A stretch of DNA of 57,275 nt from a bacterium. GTDB lineage: Bacteria > SZUA-79 > Acidulodesulfobacterales > Acidulodesulfobacteraceae. The DNA lies in the NCBI GenBank assembly GCA_021809845.1, contig JAJZJW010000014.1, positions 1-57,275 of the forward strand. Reading direction: 5' to 3'. Position numbers and translations under genes: made by a program. The stretch's first letter is position 1; each line of letters begins with the position of its first letter. Shown here piece by piece: positions 35,085 through 44,693 of this stretch. The notes below the pieces were generated by a model. The model was not told where the DNA came from. It searched no databases and was given only the letters and a program-made list of their open reading frames with translations.

Positions 35085-36107
35085 ATGAAATCCGTTTCGC
35101 CAGATTTATCTTTACCAGATTTATCTTTAATAGACAAAAAGATTCTAAATATCCTGCAGACTGATTTTCCTATTTCCATCAGACCGTTCCGGAAAATAGC
35201 TTCGGAACTTGGAATAACCGAAGAAGAAGTAATCGGTAAAATTACTAACTTGAAACAAACAAAGGTGATAAGACAGATAAGCGCTATATTTGATTCGCAT
35301 AATATAGGATATAAAAGTACCCTTGTTGCCTTTAAGGTTCCGGAAGACAAAGTAGAAAACGCGGCAACCGTTATTAATGCTCATAATGGAGTGAGCCATA
35401 ATTATCTTAGAAACAACTCCTACAATATATGGTTTACCATCACGCTGCCGCCAAATAAATATTTTGATAAAGAAATAGAGCTCATAGCAAAAAATGCCGA
35501 CGCGGAAGATTATCTCATCCTTCCTACACTGAAACTATTTAAAATAGGTGTCAATTTTGATATGACAGGAGAGAACGAAGCCGCATCTTCATTTAAATAT
35601 TTTTCTCAAGATGATGCTATAGAAGATTCTAAAATAAATATCAGCGAATTTGAAAAAAATTGCGTAAAAGAATTACAGAAAGATTTGGAAATTATACCCG
35701 AACCTTTTAAAAATGCAGCTTCAAATTTAAATATTCCCCAGGAAGAACTTCTGTCCCAAATTGATAAATTTATTAAAGAAAAAAAAATGCGCAGGTTCGC
35801 ATGCGTTCTGCACCACCAAAAAGCAGGATTCAGCTATAATATAATGGGTATATGGAAATCAAAAGAAAATGAAGCCGATAGAAACGGAAAAATAATGTCT
35901 TCGCTAAACGAGGTTTCTCATTGCTATAAGCGACCTATATATCCGGGGAAATGGGAATATAATATTTTTACCATGATTCATACAAAAAATGAAGAAGAAG
36001 CCGCATATACAATAAATAAAATAGCAGAACTCACCGGCATAAAGGATTACGACAGTTTAAGAAGCATAAAAGAATTTAAAAAGATAAGGGTTAAATATTA
36101 TGTATAA
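35085..36107 (+). CDS. ahbAB: Fused siroheme decarboxylase (AhbA-AhbB / NirD-L-like)
   Basis: 340 residues made of two Lrp/AsnC-like halves. The first (about 18-165) starts LIDKKILNILQTDFP with an HTH and has GVSHNYLRNNSYNIWFT. The second (about 186-340) starts FEKNCVKELQKDLE and has EVSHCYKRPIYPGKWEYNIF. His in both H-x-Y segments matches residues used by Ahb/Nir siroheme decarboxylases, which convert siroheme to didecarboxysiroheme. In the Ahb route this leads to heme b in sulfate reducers and archaea; in the Nir route to heme d1. In sulfate reducers AhbA and AhbB are separate proteins, so this is a fusion. It lies next to cytochrome genes, which need heme. AhbC and AhbD are not in the window. 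Confidence 0.87.
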   Translation: MKSVSPDLSLPDLSLIDKKILNILQTDFPISIRPFRKIASELGITEEEVIGKITNLKQTKVIRQISAIFDSHNIGYKSTLVAFKVPEDKVENAATVINAHNGVSHNYLRNNSYNIWFTITLPPNKYFDKEIELIAKNADAEDYLILPTLKLFKIGVNFDMTGENEAASSFKYFSQDDAIEDSKINISEFEKNCVKELQKDLEIIPEPFKNAASNLNIPQEELLSQIDKFIKEKKMRRFACVLHHQKAGFSYNIMGIWKSKENEADRNGKIMSSLNEVSHCYKRPIYPGKWEYNIFTMIHTKNEEEAAYTINKIAELTGIKDYDSLRSIKEFKKIRVKYYV

Positions 36108-36184
36108 CAATTAATTAAATTAACAAAGTATGTTCATTGTAGTTATTTTTTTTGTGAACATCATATCAGGTGAAAATTAAATAA

Positions 36185-36793
36185 ATGTTTAATTCTACAA
36201 TTTTAATATCGGAATATTTTTTATATCCCCTTATCTTATGTTCTGTTATAGGTCTTGCAATAATAATCGAAAGATTATATGGTCTGCGAAAGACTAAAAT
36301 ATTTCCTCAGGATTTAATAGTTAATATCGAAGATGCTTTAAAAAAAGGCGATATTGAAAGAGCAAGGAGTTTTTGTTCAAATTCTACGACGCCTTTAGCA
36401 AGGGTTTATCTCTCAATAATAGAAAATTATAAAAATTCTATAGATACGGTAAAATTAGAAGTAGAAGAGGCTGGGAAAAGAGCTTATTCCGAGCTTGAAA
36501 AAAATTTGGAGGGTTTAAGCGCAATTACAACTATTGCGCCGCTTCTCGGACTTCTTGGAACTGTTGTTGGCATGATTAAAGCTTTGAGTGCCGTTTCTTA
36601 CAGCAGCGGGATAGCAAATCCTCATTTGCTTGCTTTGGGCATATCTGAGGCATTATATTCGACGGCAATGGGTTTAATAATTGCAATTGTATGTTTTTTG
36701 TTTTATAAATATTTTGTTTCGAGAGCTTTTAATTATGCCGGAATAATGGAAGATATGGCATCTTCGCTGATATCAAAAATAAAAAAAGATTAA
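36185..36793 (+). CDS. exbB: MotA/TolQ/ExbB proton-channel protein
   Basis: 202 residues with three membrane helices (about 6-28, 112-140 and 153-178) and the family core between helix 2 and 3: LSAITTIAPLLGLLGTVVGM. It forms a proton-driven motor in the inner membrane with the ExbD/TolR protein that follows 9 bases later. The motor powers TonB-dependent transport or Tol-type envelope work; which cannot be told because TonB, TolA and Pal are absent here. The length is usual for ExbB/TolQ. Confidence 0.9.
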   Translation: MFNSTILISEYFLYPLILCSVIGLAIIIERLYGLRKTKIFPQDLIVNIEDALKKGDIERARSFCSNSTTPLARVYLSIIENYKNSIDTVKLEVEEAGKRAYSELEKNLEGLSAITTIAPLLGLLGTVVGMIKALSAVSYSSGIANPHLLALGISEALYSTAMGLIIAIVCFLFYKYFVSRAFNYAGIMEDMASSLISKIKKD

Positions 36794-36802
36794 AAAACCA
36801 AA

Positions 36803-37201
36803 ATGAAATTTGCGGAAAGAAAAAAACGTGACCCTATTATAAATGTTATAAATATGGTAGATGTTTTTTTGACTTTATTAATATTTTTTATGATGACTAC
36901 AACTTTTGCGAGCAATTCAGGGATTAAGGTACACCTTCCGAAGTCAGGGCTCAAATCTTCCACTGCTGCAAAAAAACCGATTACTATATATATTACAAAG
37001 CTTGGCAATGTGTATTACAAAAAGAAAAAAATAACTTTAAAAAAACTTTCCGGAATTTTATCTTTTTTTAAAAAATCAGGAGCAAACCCGACCATAATAA
37101 TAAAAGCGGATAAAGCATCAAAAGTCTCAAGTGTTGTGGCAGTCATGAGTTCTGCTATTAAAAACGGACTTTATAAAATTGCCATAGCTACAAAGAAATA
37201 A
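36803..37201 (+). CDS. exbD: ExbD/TolR biopolymer-transport protein
   Basis: 132 residues. A short cytoplasmic start with INVINMVDVFLTLLIFFMM gives a single membrane helix whose Asp in MVDV is the proton-carrying residue of the family. The periplasmic domain follows (IKVHLPKSG, then ITIYITKLGNVYY, and PTIIIKADKAS). It is translated right after exbB in an operon of two. The tail is short and Lys-rich. A TolR role is as likely as ExbD. Confidence 0.9.
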   Translation: MKFAERKKRDPIINVINMVDVFLTLLIFFMMTTTFASNSGIKVHLPKSGLKSSTAAKKPITIYITKLGNVYYKKKKITLKKLSGILSFFKKSGANPTIIIKADKASKVSSVVAVMSSAIKNGLYKIAIATKK

Positions 37202-37382
37202 TTAATGTATTACAATATACCTAACAGAAATGTCATGTTTTGTAATAGCAGAATGCTTCAATACACCTAAAAGATACCTAAAAGAAATAATATGTTTTGT
37301 GATAACTGAATGATATTGTATAGTTTCTTAAAAACTTATATTTTATATTTAACTAATTATTATATATAGAGGATAAAATAAA

Positions 37383-39035
37383 TTGATAGATAGATATTCT
37401 TTGCCGGAAATAAGCAGTATTTGGTCGTTAGAAAATAAATACAATACATGGCTTCAAGTGGAACTTGCGGTATGTTCGGCTTATAATAAAATAGGCAGGA
37501 TACCTGATAAATCATTATACAATATTTTACAAAACGCAAAATTTGATGTTGCAGAAATTGAAGAAACAGAAAAAATAACAAAGCACGATGTTATTGCTTT
37601 TCTGACCAACGTAGCAAAATATGTTGGCGAAGATTCGAGATATATTCATCTCGGTCTAACATCTTCCGACATAGGCGATACTTCTTTTTCTTTATTATTC
37701 AGGCAGGCGCTTAATTTAAATCTGTCGAAAGCTAAAATCCTTGCAGAAAGTTTATTACAAAAAGCTCTTAAATATAAATATACCCCTATGATGGGCAGAA
37801 CTCACGGAATACATGCAGAACCTATAACATTTGGTTTTAAACTTCTTATATTTTATGAAGAAATTTATAGAGGAATTTCCAGACTAAATAAAGCTATAGA
37901 AACCGTTTCCTGCGGAAAACTCTCGGGAGCAGTTGGAACATTTGCAAATTTTCCTCCTGAAGTAGAAAAAATAGCGCTTGATATTTTGGATTTGAAACCT
38001 ATTTTGTCAAATCAGGTAATTCAAAGAGATATATATGCGGAATGTTTTTATGCTATTGCCTCGCTTGGCGCATCTTGTGAAAAGATAGCTCTTGAAATGA
38101 GACACCTAATGAGAACTGAAGTTTCCGAAGCTGAAGAGGCTTTTTCTGCCGGACAAAAAGGCTCATCAGCTATGCCGCATAAGAAAAATCCTATCGTTTC
38201 CGAAAATATCTGCGGGCTTTCTAGAGTCTTAAGGTCAAATTTAATTTCGGCTCTTGAAGATATTCCATTATGGCATGAAAGGGATATTTCCCATTCTTCT
38301 GTGGAAAGAATTATAACACCTGACTCTACAATTTTAATTTATTATATTCTAAATCAGCTTATTAATTTAGTTGACAATATGGTCGTTCATGAAGACAGAA
38401 TGCTTAAAAATATGCAGTTAACGAAAGGGGTTATTTTTTCGCAAAAAGTTTTGCTTGCCATGATAGATAAAGGAATGCTTAGGGAAGATGCATATAAAAT
38501 CGTTCAGAAACTTGCCCATCAAGCTATACAGACGGAAACAGAATTTGCAGTTCTGTTGAAAAATAACGAAGATGTTTTGCAATATTTAAGCGAAACCGAA
38601 ATAAACAGTTTATTTGATATTAACAATTACTATAAAAATATAGATTTTATTTTCGAAAGGTCTTTATCAATATTTCCATTTGCTGCGCTGGCTGGTGGCG
38701 CCGTAAAAGCCACAGTTAAGGTTACTCTGAAAGATGAGGTTCTAGATCCTCAGGGCAAGGCTGTTTTATCTGTTTTAAAATCATCAGGATATACTAATAT
38801 TGAAGATGTCAGGGTAGGAAAGCATATAGAATTAACTATTAAGCAAATTAATAAAATTGATAATATTAAAATAAATGCTAATAGCGCTGCTGGCGATAAT
38901 ATTAACATTAACAGTTCAACAAAAGAAGAAATACCAAAGTTAGATAAAAAAATATTAAGCAAGGAATTAGAAGAAATTTCTGAAAAGATATTATCTAATC
39001 CTGTTATAGAAAACTTTAATATTGAGCTTAATTGA
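37383..39035 (+). CDS. purB-purS: Adenylosuccinate lyase fused to PurS
   Basis: 550 residues. Residues 1-430 are PurB, which removes fumarate from SAICAR and adenylosuccinate: RTHGIHAEP, then the signature GSSAMPHKKNPIVSEN, and the end LSIFPFAAL. Residues about 441-550 are PurS: VKATVKVTLKDEVLDPQGKA, then GYTNIEDVRVGKHIELTI and ILSNPVIENFNIEL. PurS normally is a separate 80-residue subunit that joins PurL and PurQ. Here it is joined without a stop, with a 30-residue low-complexity insert in its second half (ININSSTKEE). The gene starts with TTG, after AGGAT, giving the family N-terminus MIDRYS. purQ and purL follow at once, so the PurS order is kept. Confidence 0.92.
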   Translation: MIDRYSLPEISSIWSLENKYNTWLQVELAVCSAYNKIGRIPDKSLYNILQNAKFDVAEIEETEKITKHDVIAFLTNVAKYVGEDSRYIHLGLTSSDIGDTSFSLLFRQALNLNLSKAKILAESLLQKALKYKYTPMMGRTHGIHAEPITFGFKLLIFYEEIYRGISRLNKAIETVSCGKLSGAVGTFANFPPEVEKIALDILDLKPILSNQVIQRDIYAECFYAIASLGASCEKIALEMRHLMRTEVSEAEEAFSAGQKGSSAMPHKKNPIVSENICGLSRVLRSNLISALEDIPLWHERDISHSSVERIITPDSTILIYYILNQLINLVDNMVVHEDRMLKNMQLTKGVIFSQKVLLAMIDKGMLREDAYKIVQKLAHQAIQTETEFAVLLKNNEDVLQYLSETEINSLFDINNYYKNIDFIFERSLSIFPFAALAGGAVKATVKVTLKDEVLDPQGKAVLSVLKSSGYTNIEDVRVGKHIELTIKQINKIDNIKINANSAAGDNININSSTKEEIPKLDKKILSKELEEISEKILSNPVIENFNIELN

Positions 39036-39136
39036 GCGCTATCACCATTTTGTGTTTAACAATTGCGTTTATATTTATATTAATTATTGAAAATTTTAAT
39101 AAATATTGAGATTAATTGAATATCGGGTTAATTCTG

Positions 39137-39874
39137 ATGAAAAATAAAAAAATAAATGCCGGTATCACTGTTTTTCCGGGTTCTAACTGCGATATGGATG
39201 TTTATTATGCATTAAATGATGTGTTTAATCTTAATGTATCCTTTTTGTGGCATAAAGACGAGTTCCATAATTTTAAAAATTATGATTTTATAGTCATACC
39301 GGGCGGATTTTCTTACGGTGACTATTTAAGAGCCGGCGCTTTGGCTGCGAGAAGCAGAATAATGGAATCTATAAAAGAATATGCTGACGGCGGGGGCATT
39401 GTTCTTGGCATCTGTAACGGATTTCAAATACTTTTAGAATCAGGGTTGCTTAAAGGAGCAATGCTAACAAATAAATCTTTAAAATTTGAATGTAAAGATA
39501 TATATATTAAAAATATTTCCGGTAATAACCGCAATAATAGTCATGAAAATCCTTTTACATGTCTTATGGAAAAAGATGCGATTTTAAAACTTCCTATAGC
39601 GCATCATGACGGAAATTATTTTGTCGAAAAAAAAAAATTGAATTATTTATTTTCTTCAGGTTACATAGCTTTCCAGTATTGCAATGAAGAAGGTGTTATA
39701 TCAGACGATTCTAACCCTAATGGTTCTATGGAAAATATCGGAGGGTTATTTGGAGAAAATTTTAATGTAATGGGCCTTATGCCTCACCCTGAAAGAGCTT
39801 CAGAAAAAATATTAGGCAGCGGCGACGGAGCAAAAATATTTAATTCTATTATTTATTATATAAAAAATAAATAA
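39137..39874 (+). CDS. purQ: FGAM synthase glutaminase subunit
   Basis: 245 residues. It releases ammonia from glutamine for PurL. A class I glutaminase: ITVFPGSNCDMD at the N-terminus, the nucleophile Cys in GIVLGICNGFQIL, and His/Glu in GLMPHPERA. I chose the ATG at 39137, because family members start a few residues before the FPGSNC motif; a TTG at 39116 is also open. It lies between purB-purS and purL, as in the PurS-PurQ-PurL three-part complex. A small Asn-rich insert (SGNNRNNSHENP) follows the KFECKDIYI region. Confidence 0.94.
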   Translation: MKNKKINAGITVFPGSNCDMDVYYALNDVFNLNVSFLWHKDEFHNFKNYDFIVIPGGFSYGDYLRAGALAARSRIMESIKEYADGGGIVLGICNGFQILLESGLLKGAMLTNKSLKFECKDIYIKNISGNNRNNSHENPFTCLMEKDAILKLPIAHHDGNYFVEKKKLNYLFSSGYIAFQYCNEEGVISDDSNPNGSMENIGGLFGENFNVMGLMPHPERASEKILGSGDGAKIFNSIIYYIKNK

Positions 39875-39971
39875 ATTTAATTAACCTATATTAAATAAGA
39901 ATAAAAAATAAATTTAATTATATTATATGCAATGAATAAATTATATATAATTCAGGATTACTAAAGACAAT

Positions 39972-42452
39972 ATGCTCACAACTGATAACAGTAAAAGTAA
40001 TAAAAGCGATAAAGTCGATAATAATAGGCGCAATAATTGTACAAATATCATCGCATACGGTAATTTACCGCAGAACAAAGAATATGTTCAATTTGGGTTG
40101 TCTTTTGAAGAATATAAAAAGATAAATGATATCTTGCAGAGGGAGCCCGACGATTTTGAGTTGGGTATATTTTCGGCAATGTGGTCGGAACATTGCAGTT
40201 ACAAAAGCACAAAAATGCATCTTAAAAATCTGCCGTCAAAAGGCGATGCCGTTATTATAGGTCCGGGGGAAAATGCCGGAGTCATAAAATTTGACGGCGA
40301 TTATGTTCTTGTGTTTAAAATGGAAAGCCATAATCACCCCTCTTTTATTGAACCATTTGAAGGCGCGGCAACCGGAGTTGGCGGGATTATGCGCGATATT
40401 TTCACAATGGGCGCAAGACCTATAGCAAATCTTAATTCTCTCAGATTCGGAAATTTTAATCATCCAAGAACGCCATATTATTTATCGGAAGTAGTAAAAG
40501 GCATAGGATTTTACGGGAACTGCATGGGGGTTCCTACTGTCGGCGGCGAAGTTGTGTTCGATTCGTGCTATGACAACAATATACTTGTCAACGCTTTTAC
40601 AATAGGAATAGCTAAAAAAGACGCTATATTCCTTTCATCCGCCTGCGAAGCGGGGAATCTTGTAGTATATGTCGGTTCTGCAACCGGAATGGATGGAATC
40701 AACGGAGCTACTATGGCTTCAGGTGAATTTGATGCATCGAAAGACAAAAAAAGAAGCACAGTTCAAGTTGGAGACCCTTTTACGGAAAAATTGCTGCTTG
40801 AGGCTTGCCTCGAGGCAATGGATAAAAAACTTATCGTTTCCATTCAGGATATGGGTGCAGCCGGATTAACCAGCTCTTCTTTTGAGATGTCGGAAAATAG
40901 CGGCAAAGGGATGATTTTAAATATGGATAAAATTCCGTTAAGGGCAACCGGTATGACACCGCTTGATATTATGCTTTCAGAATCTCAAGAGAGAATGCTT
41001 ATCGCATGTGAAAAAGAAAAATACGGCGAGCTCGAGGGAATATTTAAAAAATGGGATTTAAATTGTGTTATTATAGGCGAGGTCACCAAAGAAAAAGAAA
41101 TCCAGTTTATTTATAAATCTAAGCCGTATCATACGCTGCCGGTAGAGGCAGTTGTAAATGGTCCATCTTACGATAGACCATCGGCAATTCCATTATATAT
41201 AAAAGATATGAAACAGTTTTTGCCCGATGAATATAGAATGCCTAAAAATTTTAATTCCGTTGCTGAAAGAATTATATCTCATCCGAATATCTCATCCAAA
41301 CATTTTGTTTACAGGCAGTACGATTATCAGATTGGAACTAATACCATTATAGGTCCCGGTTCGTCCTGTGCAGTGCTGAGATATAAAGAATTTAACGTTT
41401 CAATTAATTCAACAAATTCGGCTGCTTTAAATTCTGTTGCTTTAACCGATGGATTAGCAGAGTTGACCAATAATAGTCCGCAGCCTCAAAAAGATAAACA
41501 AGAACAACATCATAGTCCTCAGACACAAAAAGATGAACAAGAACAACAAGATAAAATAGATAAAATAAAAAATAATAAACGCGGTATAATATTAAATTCA
41601 AACTGCAATTCAAAATATTGTCATCTTAATCCTTATAAAGGGGCAATTTTAGCTGTTATAGAATGCGCGAGAAATATTTCGGCATGCGGAGGAACACCTG
41701 TTGCTATTACCGACTGTCTTAATTTTGCCAGTCCGGAAGACCCTGAAATTATGTGGCAGTTTAAAGAGGTTATACGAGGCATAACAGATGCCGCTTTGAA
41801 ATTTAATACTCCGGCAGTCAGCGGTAATGTCAGCCTTTATAACGAAACCGCCGGCGCAGGTAAAATTTATCCTACTCCGGTAATTGCGATGGTGGGTTAT
41901 ATAGACGACGTCAATAAAGCTGTCACTTCGGATTATAAAGACGAAGGCGATAATATTTACCTGCTTGGCAGGCTACGCGGAAACCTTGGCGGAAGTTTAT
42001 TCATGGAACTTGTTCACAACGATTTTATGCAGGAGCCTCTGTCAATAGATATAAACTATGAGCTAAAACTTCAGAGCTGTTTACGCGCTCTTATAGATGA
42101 AAAATTGATAAAAAGCGCCACGGATATTAGTGAGGGCGGTCTTTTTACGGCGGTGACGGAGCCGGCACTTTCATCAAATGAAAATTTGGGCGTAGTTGTG
42201 GAAGTTCATAGAGATACACTTAGAAACGACATGATTTTATTTTCCGAATTTGAACAGGCTTTTGTTGTAAGCTCAAGCCATTCGAATGGAAATAAAATTT
42301 ATGAATTTGCAAAAAATGCAGATATTGAAATTGAGAAAATAGGGACAGTTGTAAAAGATGTTATAAAATTTAATAACATAATAGAACTAAAAAGTGATAA
42401 AATGAAAGAGAGATATTATAACGCAGTAGAAAAATTATTTGATAAACAATAA
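39972..42452 (+). CDS. purL: FGAM synthase large subunit (small PurL type)
   Basis: 826 residues, about 80-90 more than a typical small PurL. It converts FGAR to FGAM with ATP and ammonia from PurQ. Seen are MWSEHCSYKSTKMHL, FKMESHNHPSFIEPFEGAATG, DMGAAGLTSSSFEMSE and, in the second half, TDCLNFASPEDPE and DISEGGLFTA. An N-terminal Asn/Lys/Ser-rich tail of about 30 residues and a Gln/Lys-rich insert (QPQKDKQEQHHSPQTQKDEQ) near residue 500 are extra. The insert sits between the two PurM-like halves. The purB-purS, purQ and purL genes are close and co-directional. Confidence 0.95.
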   Translation: MLTTDNSKSNKSDKVDNNRRNNCTNIIAYGNLPQNKEYVQFGLSFEEYKKINDILQREPDDFELGIFSAMWSEHCSYKSTKMHLKNLPSKGDAVIIGPGENAGVIKFDGDYVLVFKMESHNHPSFIEPFEGAATGVGGIMRDIFTMGARPIANLNSLRFGNFNHPRTPYYLSEVVKGIGFYGNCMGVPTVGGEVVFDSCYDNNILVNAFTIGIAKKDAIFLSSACEAGNLVVYVGSATGMDGINGATMASGEFDASKDKKRSTVQVGDPFTEKLLLEACLEAMDKKLIVSIQDMGAAGLTSSSFEMSENSGKGMILNMDKIPLRATGMTPLDIMLSESQERMLIACEKEKYGELEGIFKKWDLNCVIIGEVTKEKEIQFIYKSKPYHTLPVEAVVNGPSYDRPSAIPLYIKDMKQFLPDEYRMPKNFNSVAERIISHPNISSKHFVYRQYDYQIGTNTIIGPGSSCAVLRYKEFNVSINSTNSAALNSVALTDGLAELTNNSPQPQKDKQEQHHSPQTQKDEQEQQDKIDKIKNNKRGIILNSNCNSKYCHLNPYKGAILAVIECARNISACGGTPVAITDCLNFASPEDPEIMWQFKEVIRGITDAALKFNTPAVSGNVSLYNETAGAGKIYPTPVIAMVGYIDDVNKAVTSDYKDEGDNIYLLGRLRGNLGGSLFMELVHNDFMQEPLSIDINYELKLQSCLRALIDEKLIKSATDISEGGLFTAVTEPALSSNENLGVVVEVHRDTLRNDMILFSEFEQAFVVSSSHSNGNKIYEFAKNADIEIEKIGTVVKDVIKFNNIIELKSDKMKERYYNAVEKLFDKQ

Positions 42453-42503
42453 TTAATCAACAAAATATTTTAATAAAATATTTTAGTTAAAAAAATAAAG
42501 AAA

Positions 42504-43910
42504 ATGGAAGAAATAAGCGAAGAATGCGGAGTATTCGGTATTTATAACAACGAAGAATCCGCAAATATAACATATTTAGGATTATATGCGCTGCAGCACA
42601 GAGGACAGGAATCATGCGGAATAGCCTCTTCTGATAACAGCAATATATATTTTCATAAAAATTTGGGTTTGGTAAACGATGTATTTAACGAAACTACTCT
42701 CAGCAAAATTAAAGGTAAACATGCTATCGGTCACGTACGATATTCTACATCCGGAGAGACGCTGCTAAAAAATACGCAGCCGCTTATTGCAGATTATTAT
42801 TATGGTTCCATCTCCGTTGCTCATAACGGAAATTTAACTAATGCAAATATTCTTAAAAAAGAATTAGAAGAAAAAGGTTCAATATTTTATTCAAGTTCGG
42901 ACACCGAAGTAATCATACATTTAATAGCATCGTCAAAAGAAAGATTTTTAGTTGATAGGATTATAAGTTCGCTTGAAAAAGTTAAAGGTGCTTATTCATT
43001 CCTATTTTTATCTGAAAATGAACTGATAGCCGCAAGAGACCCTTTTGGTTTTCGTCCTTTAGTCATAGGAGAACTTGAAGGTTCTATAGTTTTTGCATCT
43101 GAAACATGCAGTTTAGATTTAATAAACGCAAAATACATACGTGATGTTAAACCCGGCGAAGTCATACTTGTTAATAGCGAAGGCATGAAAAGTTTTTTTC
43201 CGTTCGAAAGGAAAAAAAATTCATACTGTGTTTTTGAATTGATTTATTTTTCACGTCCCGACAGTATATACAACGGCAAATCAATTTATAAAATTCGCAG
43301 TGCAATGGGCAGACAGCTTGCCAGAGATGCATTTATAGATGCCGATATTGTAATACCTGTTCCTGATTCGGGAGTTCCGGCAGCTCTTGGCTATTCTAAA
43401 GAATCTCACATACCGTTTGAAATGGGTTTTACCAGAAATCATTACGTAGGCAGGACTTTTATAGAACCCAAAAGAGCAATAAGAAACTTTGGCGTAAAAA
43501 TTAAACTTAATCCTGTTTTAGATGTAATAGAAGGGAAAAAAGTCATAGTAGTTGATGATTCTGTCGTCAGAGGAACAACATCTAAAAAAATAGTTGATAT
43601 GCTTAAAGCGGCTGGGGCTAAAGAAATACATCTTCGTCTTAGCTCGCCCATGGTTTCTTCTCCATGTTACTACGGTATAGATACTCCGGTAAAAGATGAA
43701 CTTATGGCGTCAAAATATTCTGAGGACGAAATAAATAAGCAGTTAGGCGCCACTTCTACAAAATTTTTAACTTTGGACGGTTTAAGAAAAGTAGTCGGAA
43801 ATGAAATTAATTTTTGCGAAGCGTGTTTTTCAGGAGCTTATCCGGAAGATATTAAATGCGGAAACGATTATTACGGTCAATTGAAATTATTCAGTAAAGA
43901 AATTATATAA
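42504..43910 (+). CDS. purF: Amidophosphoribosyltransferase
   Basis: 468 residues. First committed step of purine synthesis: PRPP plus glutamine gives phosphoribosylamine. The Cys nucleophile is at position 8 (MEEISEE, then CGVFGIY), exposed after removal of a short propeptide. The glutaminase domain has YALQHRGQESCGIA and GHVRYSTSG; the transferase domain has VPDSGVPAALGYS and the PRPP loop VIVVDDSVVRGTTSKKI. Cysteines near the C-terminus (CEACFSGAYP) match the iron-sulfur type of Bacillus-like enzymes. It follows purL by 51 bases. Confidence 0.95.
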   Translation: MEEISEECGVFGIYNNEESANITYLGLYALQHRGQESCGIASSDNSNIYFHKNLGLVNDVFNETTLSKIKGKHAIGHVRYSTSGETLLKNTQPLIADYYYGSISVAHNGNLTNANILKKELEEKGSIFYSSSDTEVIIHLIASSKERFLVDRIISSLEKVKGAYSFLFLSENELIAARDPFGFRPLVIGELEGSIVFASETCSLDLINAKYIRDVKPGEVILVNSEGMKSFFPFERKKNSYCVFELIYFSRPDSIYNGKSIYKIRSAMGRQLARDAFIDADIVIPVPDSGVPAALGYSKESHIPFEMGFTRNHYVGRTFIEPKRAIRNFGVKIKLNPVLDVIEGKKVIVVDDSVVRGTTSKKIVDMLKAAGAKEIHLRLSSPMVSSPCYYGIDTPVKDELMASKYSEDEINKQLGATSTKFLTLDGLRKVVGNEINFCEACFSGAYPEDIKCGNDYYGQLKLFSKEII

Positions 43911-43989
43911 TTAAATTATATAATAGCTTATATGATTAAATTACATAAGTTATTATATATTAACATCATAAAAATAATAATAAAAGATA

Positions 43990-44598
43990 ATGAATAAAAA
44001 TAATATTTTTATTTCAAATATATCAAATTTAAATAACAGCGAAATAAGACTGGAAGTTTTAAATGCAATAAAGACTTTATGTTACGAGAAGAAAGAATTT
44101 ACCTTAGTGTCAGGAAGGAAAAGCGATTTTTATATAGACTTAAGAAGAATTTCTTTTGACGGCGATTATCTCTATTATATTGGAAAATTGTTGTACAATG
44201 AATTGAAAGCCCTCAAAAGCAAGTCCTTATTTGAAGTCATTGCCGGGGTTCCTGTAGGGGGACTGCCGCTGGTTGCTTCCATATTAATTGTAAGTTTTTT
44301 AGCTCATGAACCTTTAAAATCGGTTGTTATAAGAAAAGAAAGAAAAGGATACGGAAAAGGCAATATGATAGAACCTGTTCAGTTTCTTGAAAAAGATACT
44401 AAAATAGTGATTATTGAAGATGTTGTTACTACAGGCGGTTCAATTTTAAATGCCGTAAATAACGCGAGAAATGAAGGTTATATAATTGACAGCGCGGTGT
44501 GCATTGTCGATAGGGAAGAGGGTGGCAAGGAAAATTTATTAGAAAACGGCGTCAGCTTAGTCTCCCTTTTCACAAGGGCTGAGATAGTACTTAATTGA
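43990..44598 (+). CDS. pyrE: Orotate phosphoribosyltransferase
   Basis: 202 residues. It makes OMP from orotate and PRPP. It carries FTLVSGRKSDFYIDLR at the N-terminus, AGVPVGGLPL, IRKERKGYGKG (flexible-loop Lys residues) and the PRPP site VIIEDVVTTGGSIL. It is the only pyrimidine gene in a purine run; both routes use PRPP, so the link to purF is sensible. The last part (ENGVSLVSLFTRAEI) is standard. Confidence 0.93.
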   Translation: MNKNNIFISNISNLNNSEIRLEVLNAIKTLCYEKKEFTLVSGRKSDFYIDLRRISFDGDYLYYIGKLLYNELKALKSKSLFEVIAGVPVGGLPLVASILIVSFLAHEPLKSVVIRKERKGYGKGNMIEPVQFLEKDTKIVIIEDVVTTGGSILNAVNNARNEGYIIDSAVCIVDREEGGKENLLENGVSLVSLFTRAEIVLN

Positions 44599-44693
44599 CT
44601 TTTATTTATTATGAATAATATATAATATAATTTTCCATAGTCTATAATTTTAGGTGTTGTGCTGTTCAACATACTGCTTGGTTGACATTTATT

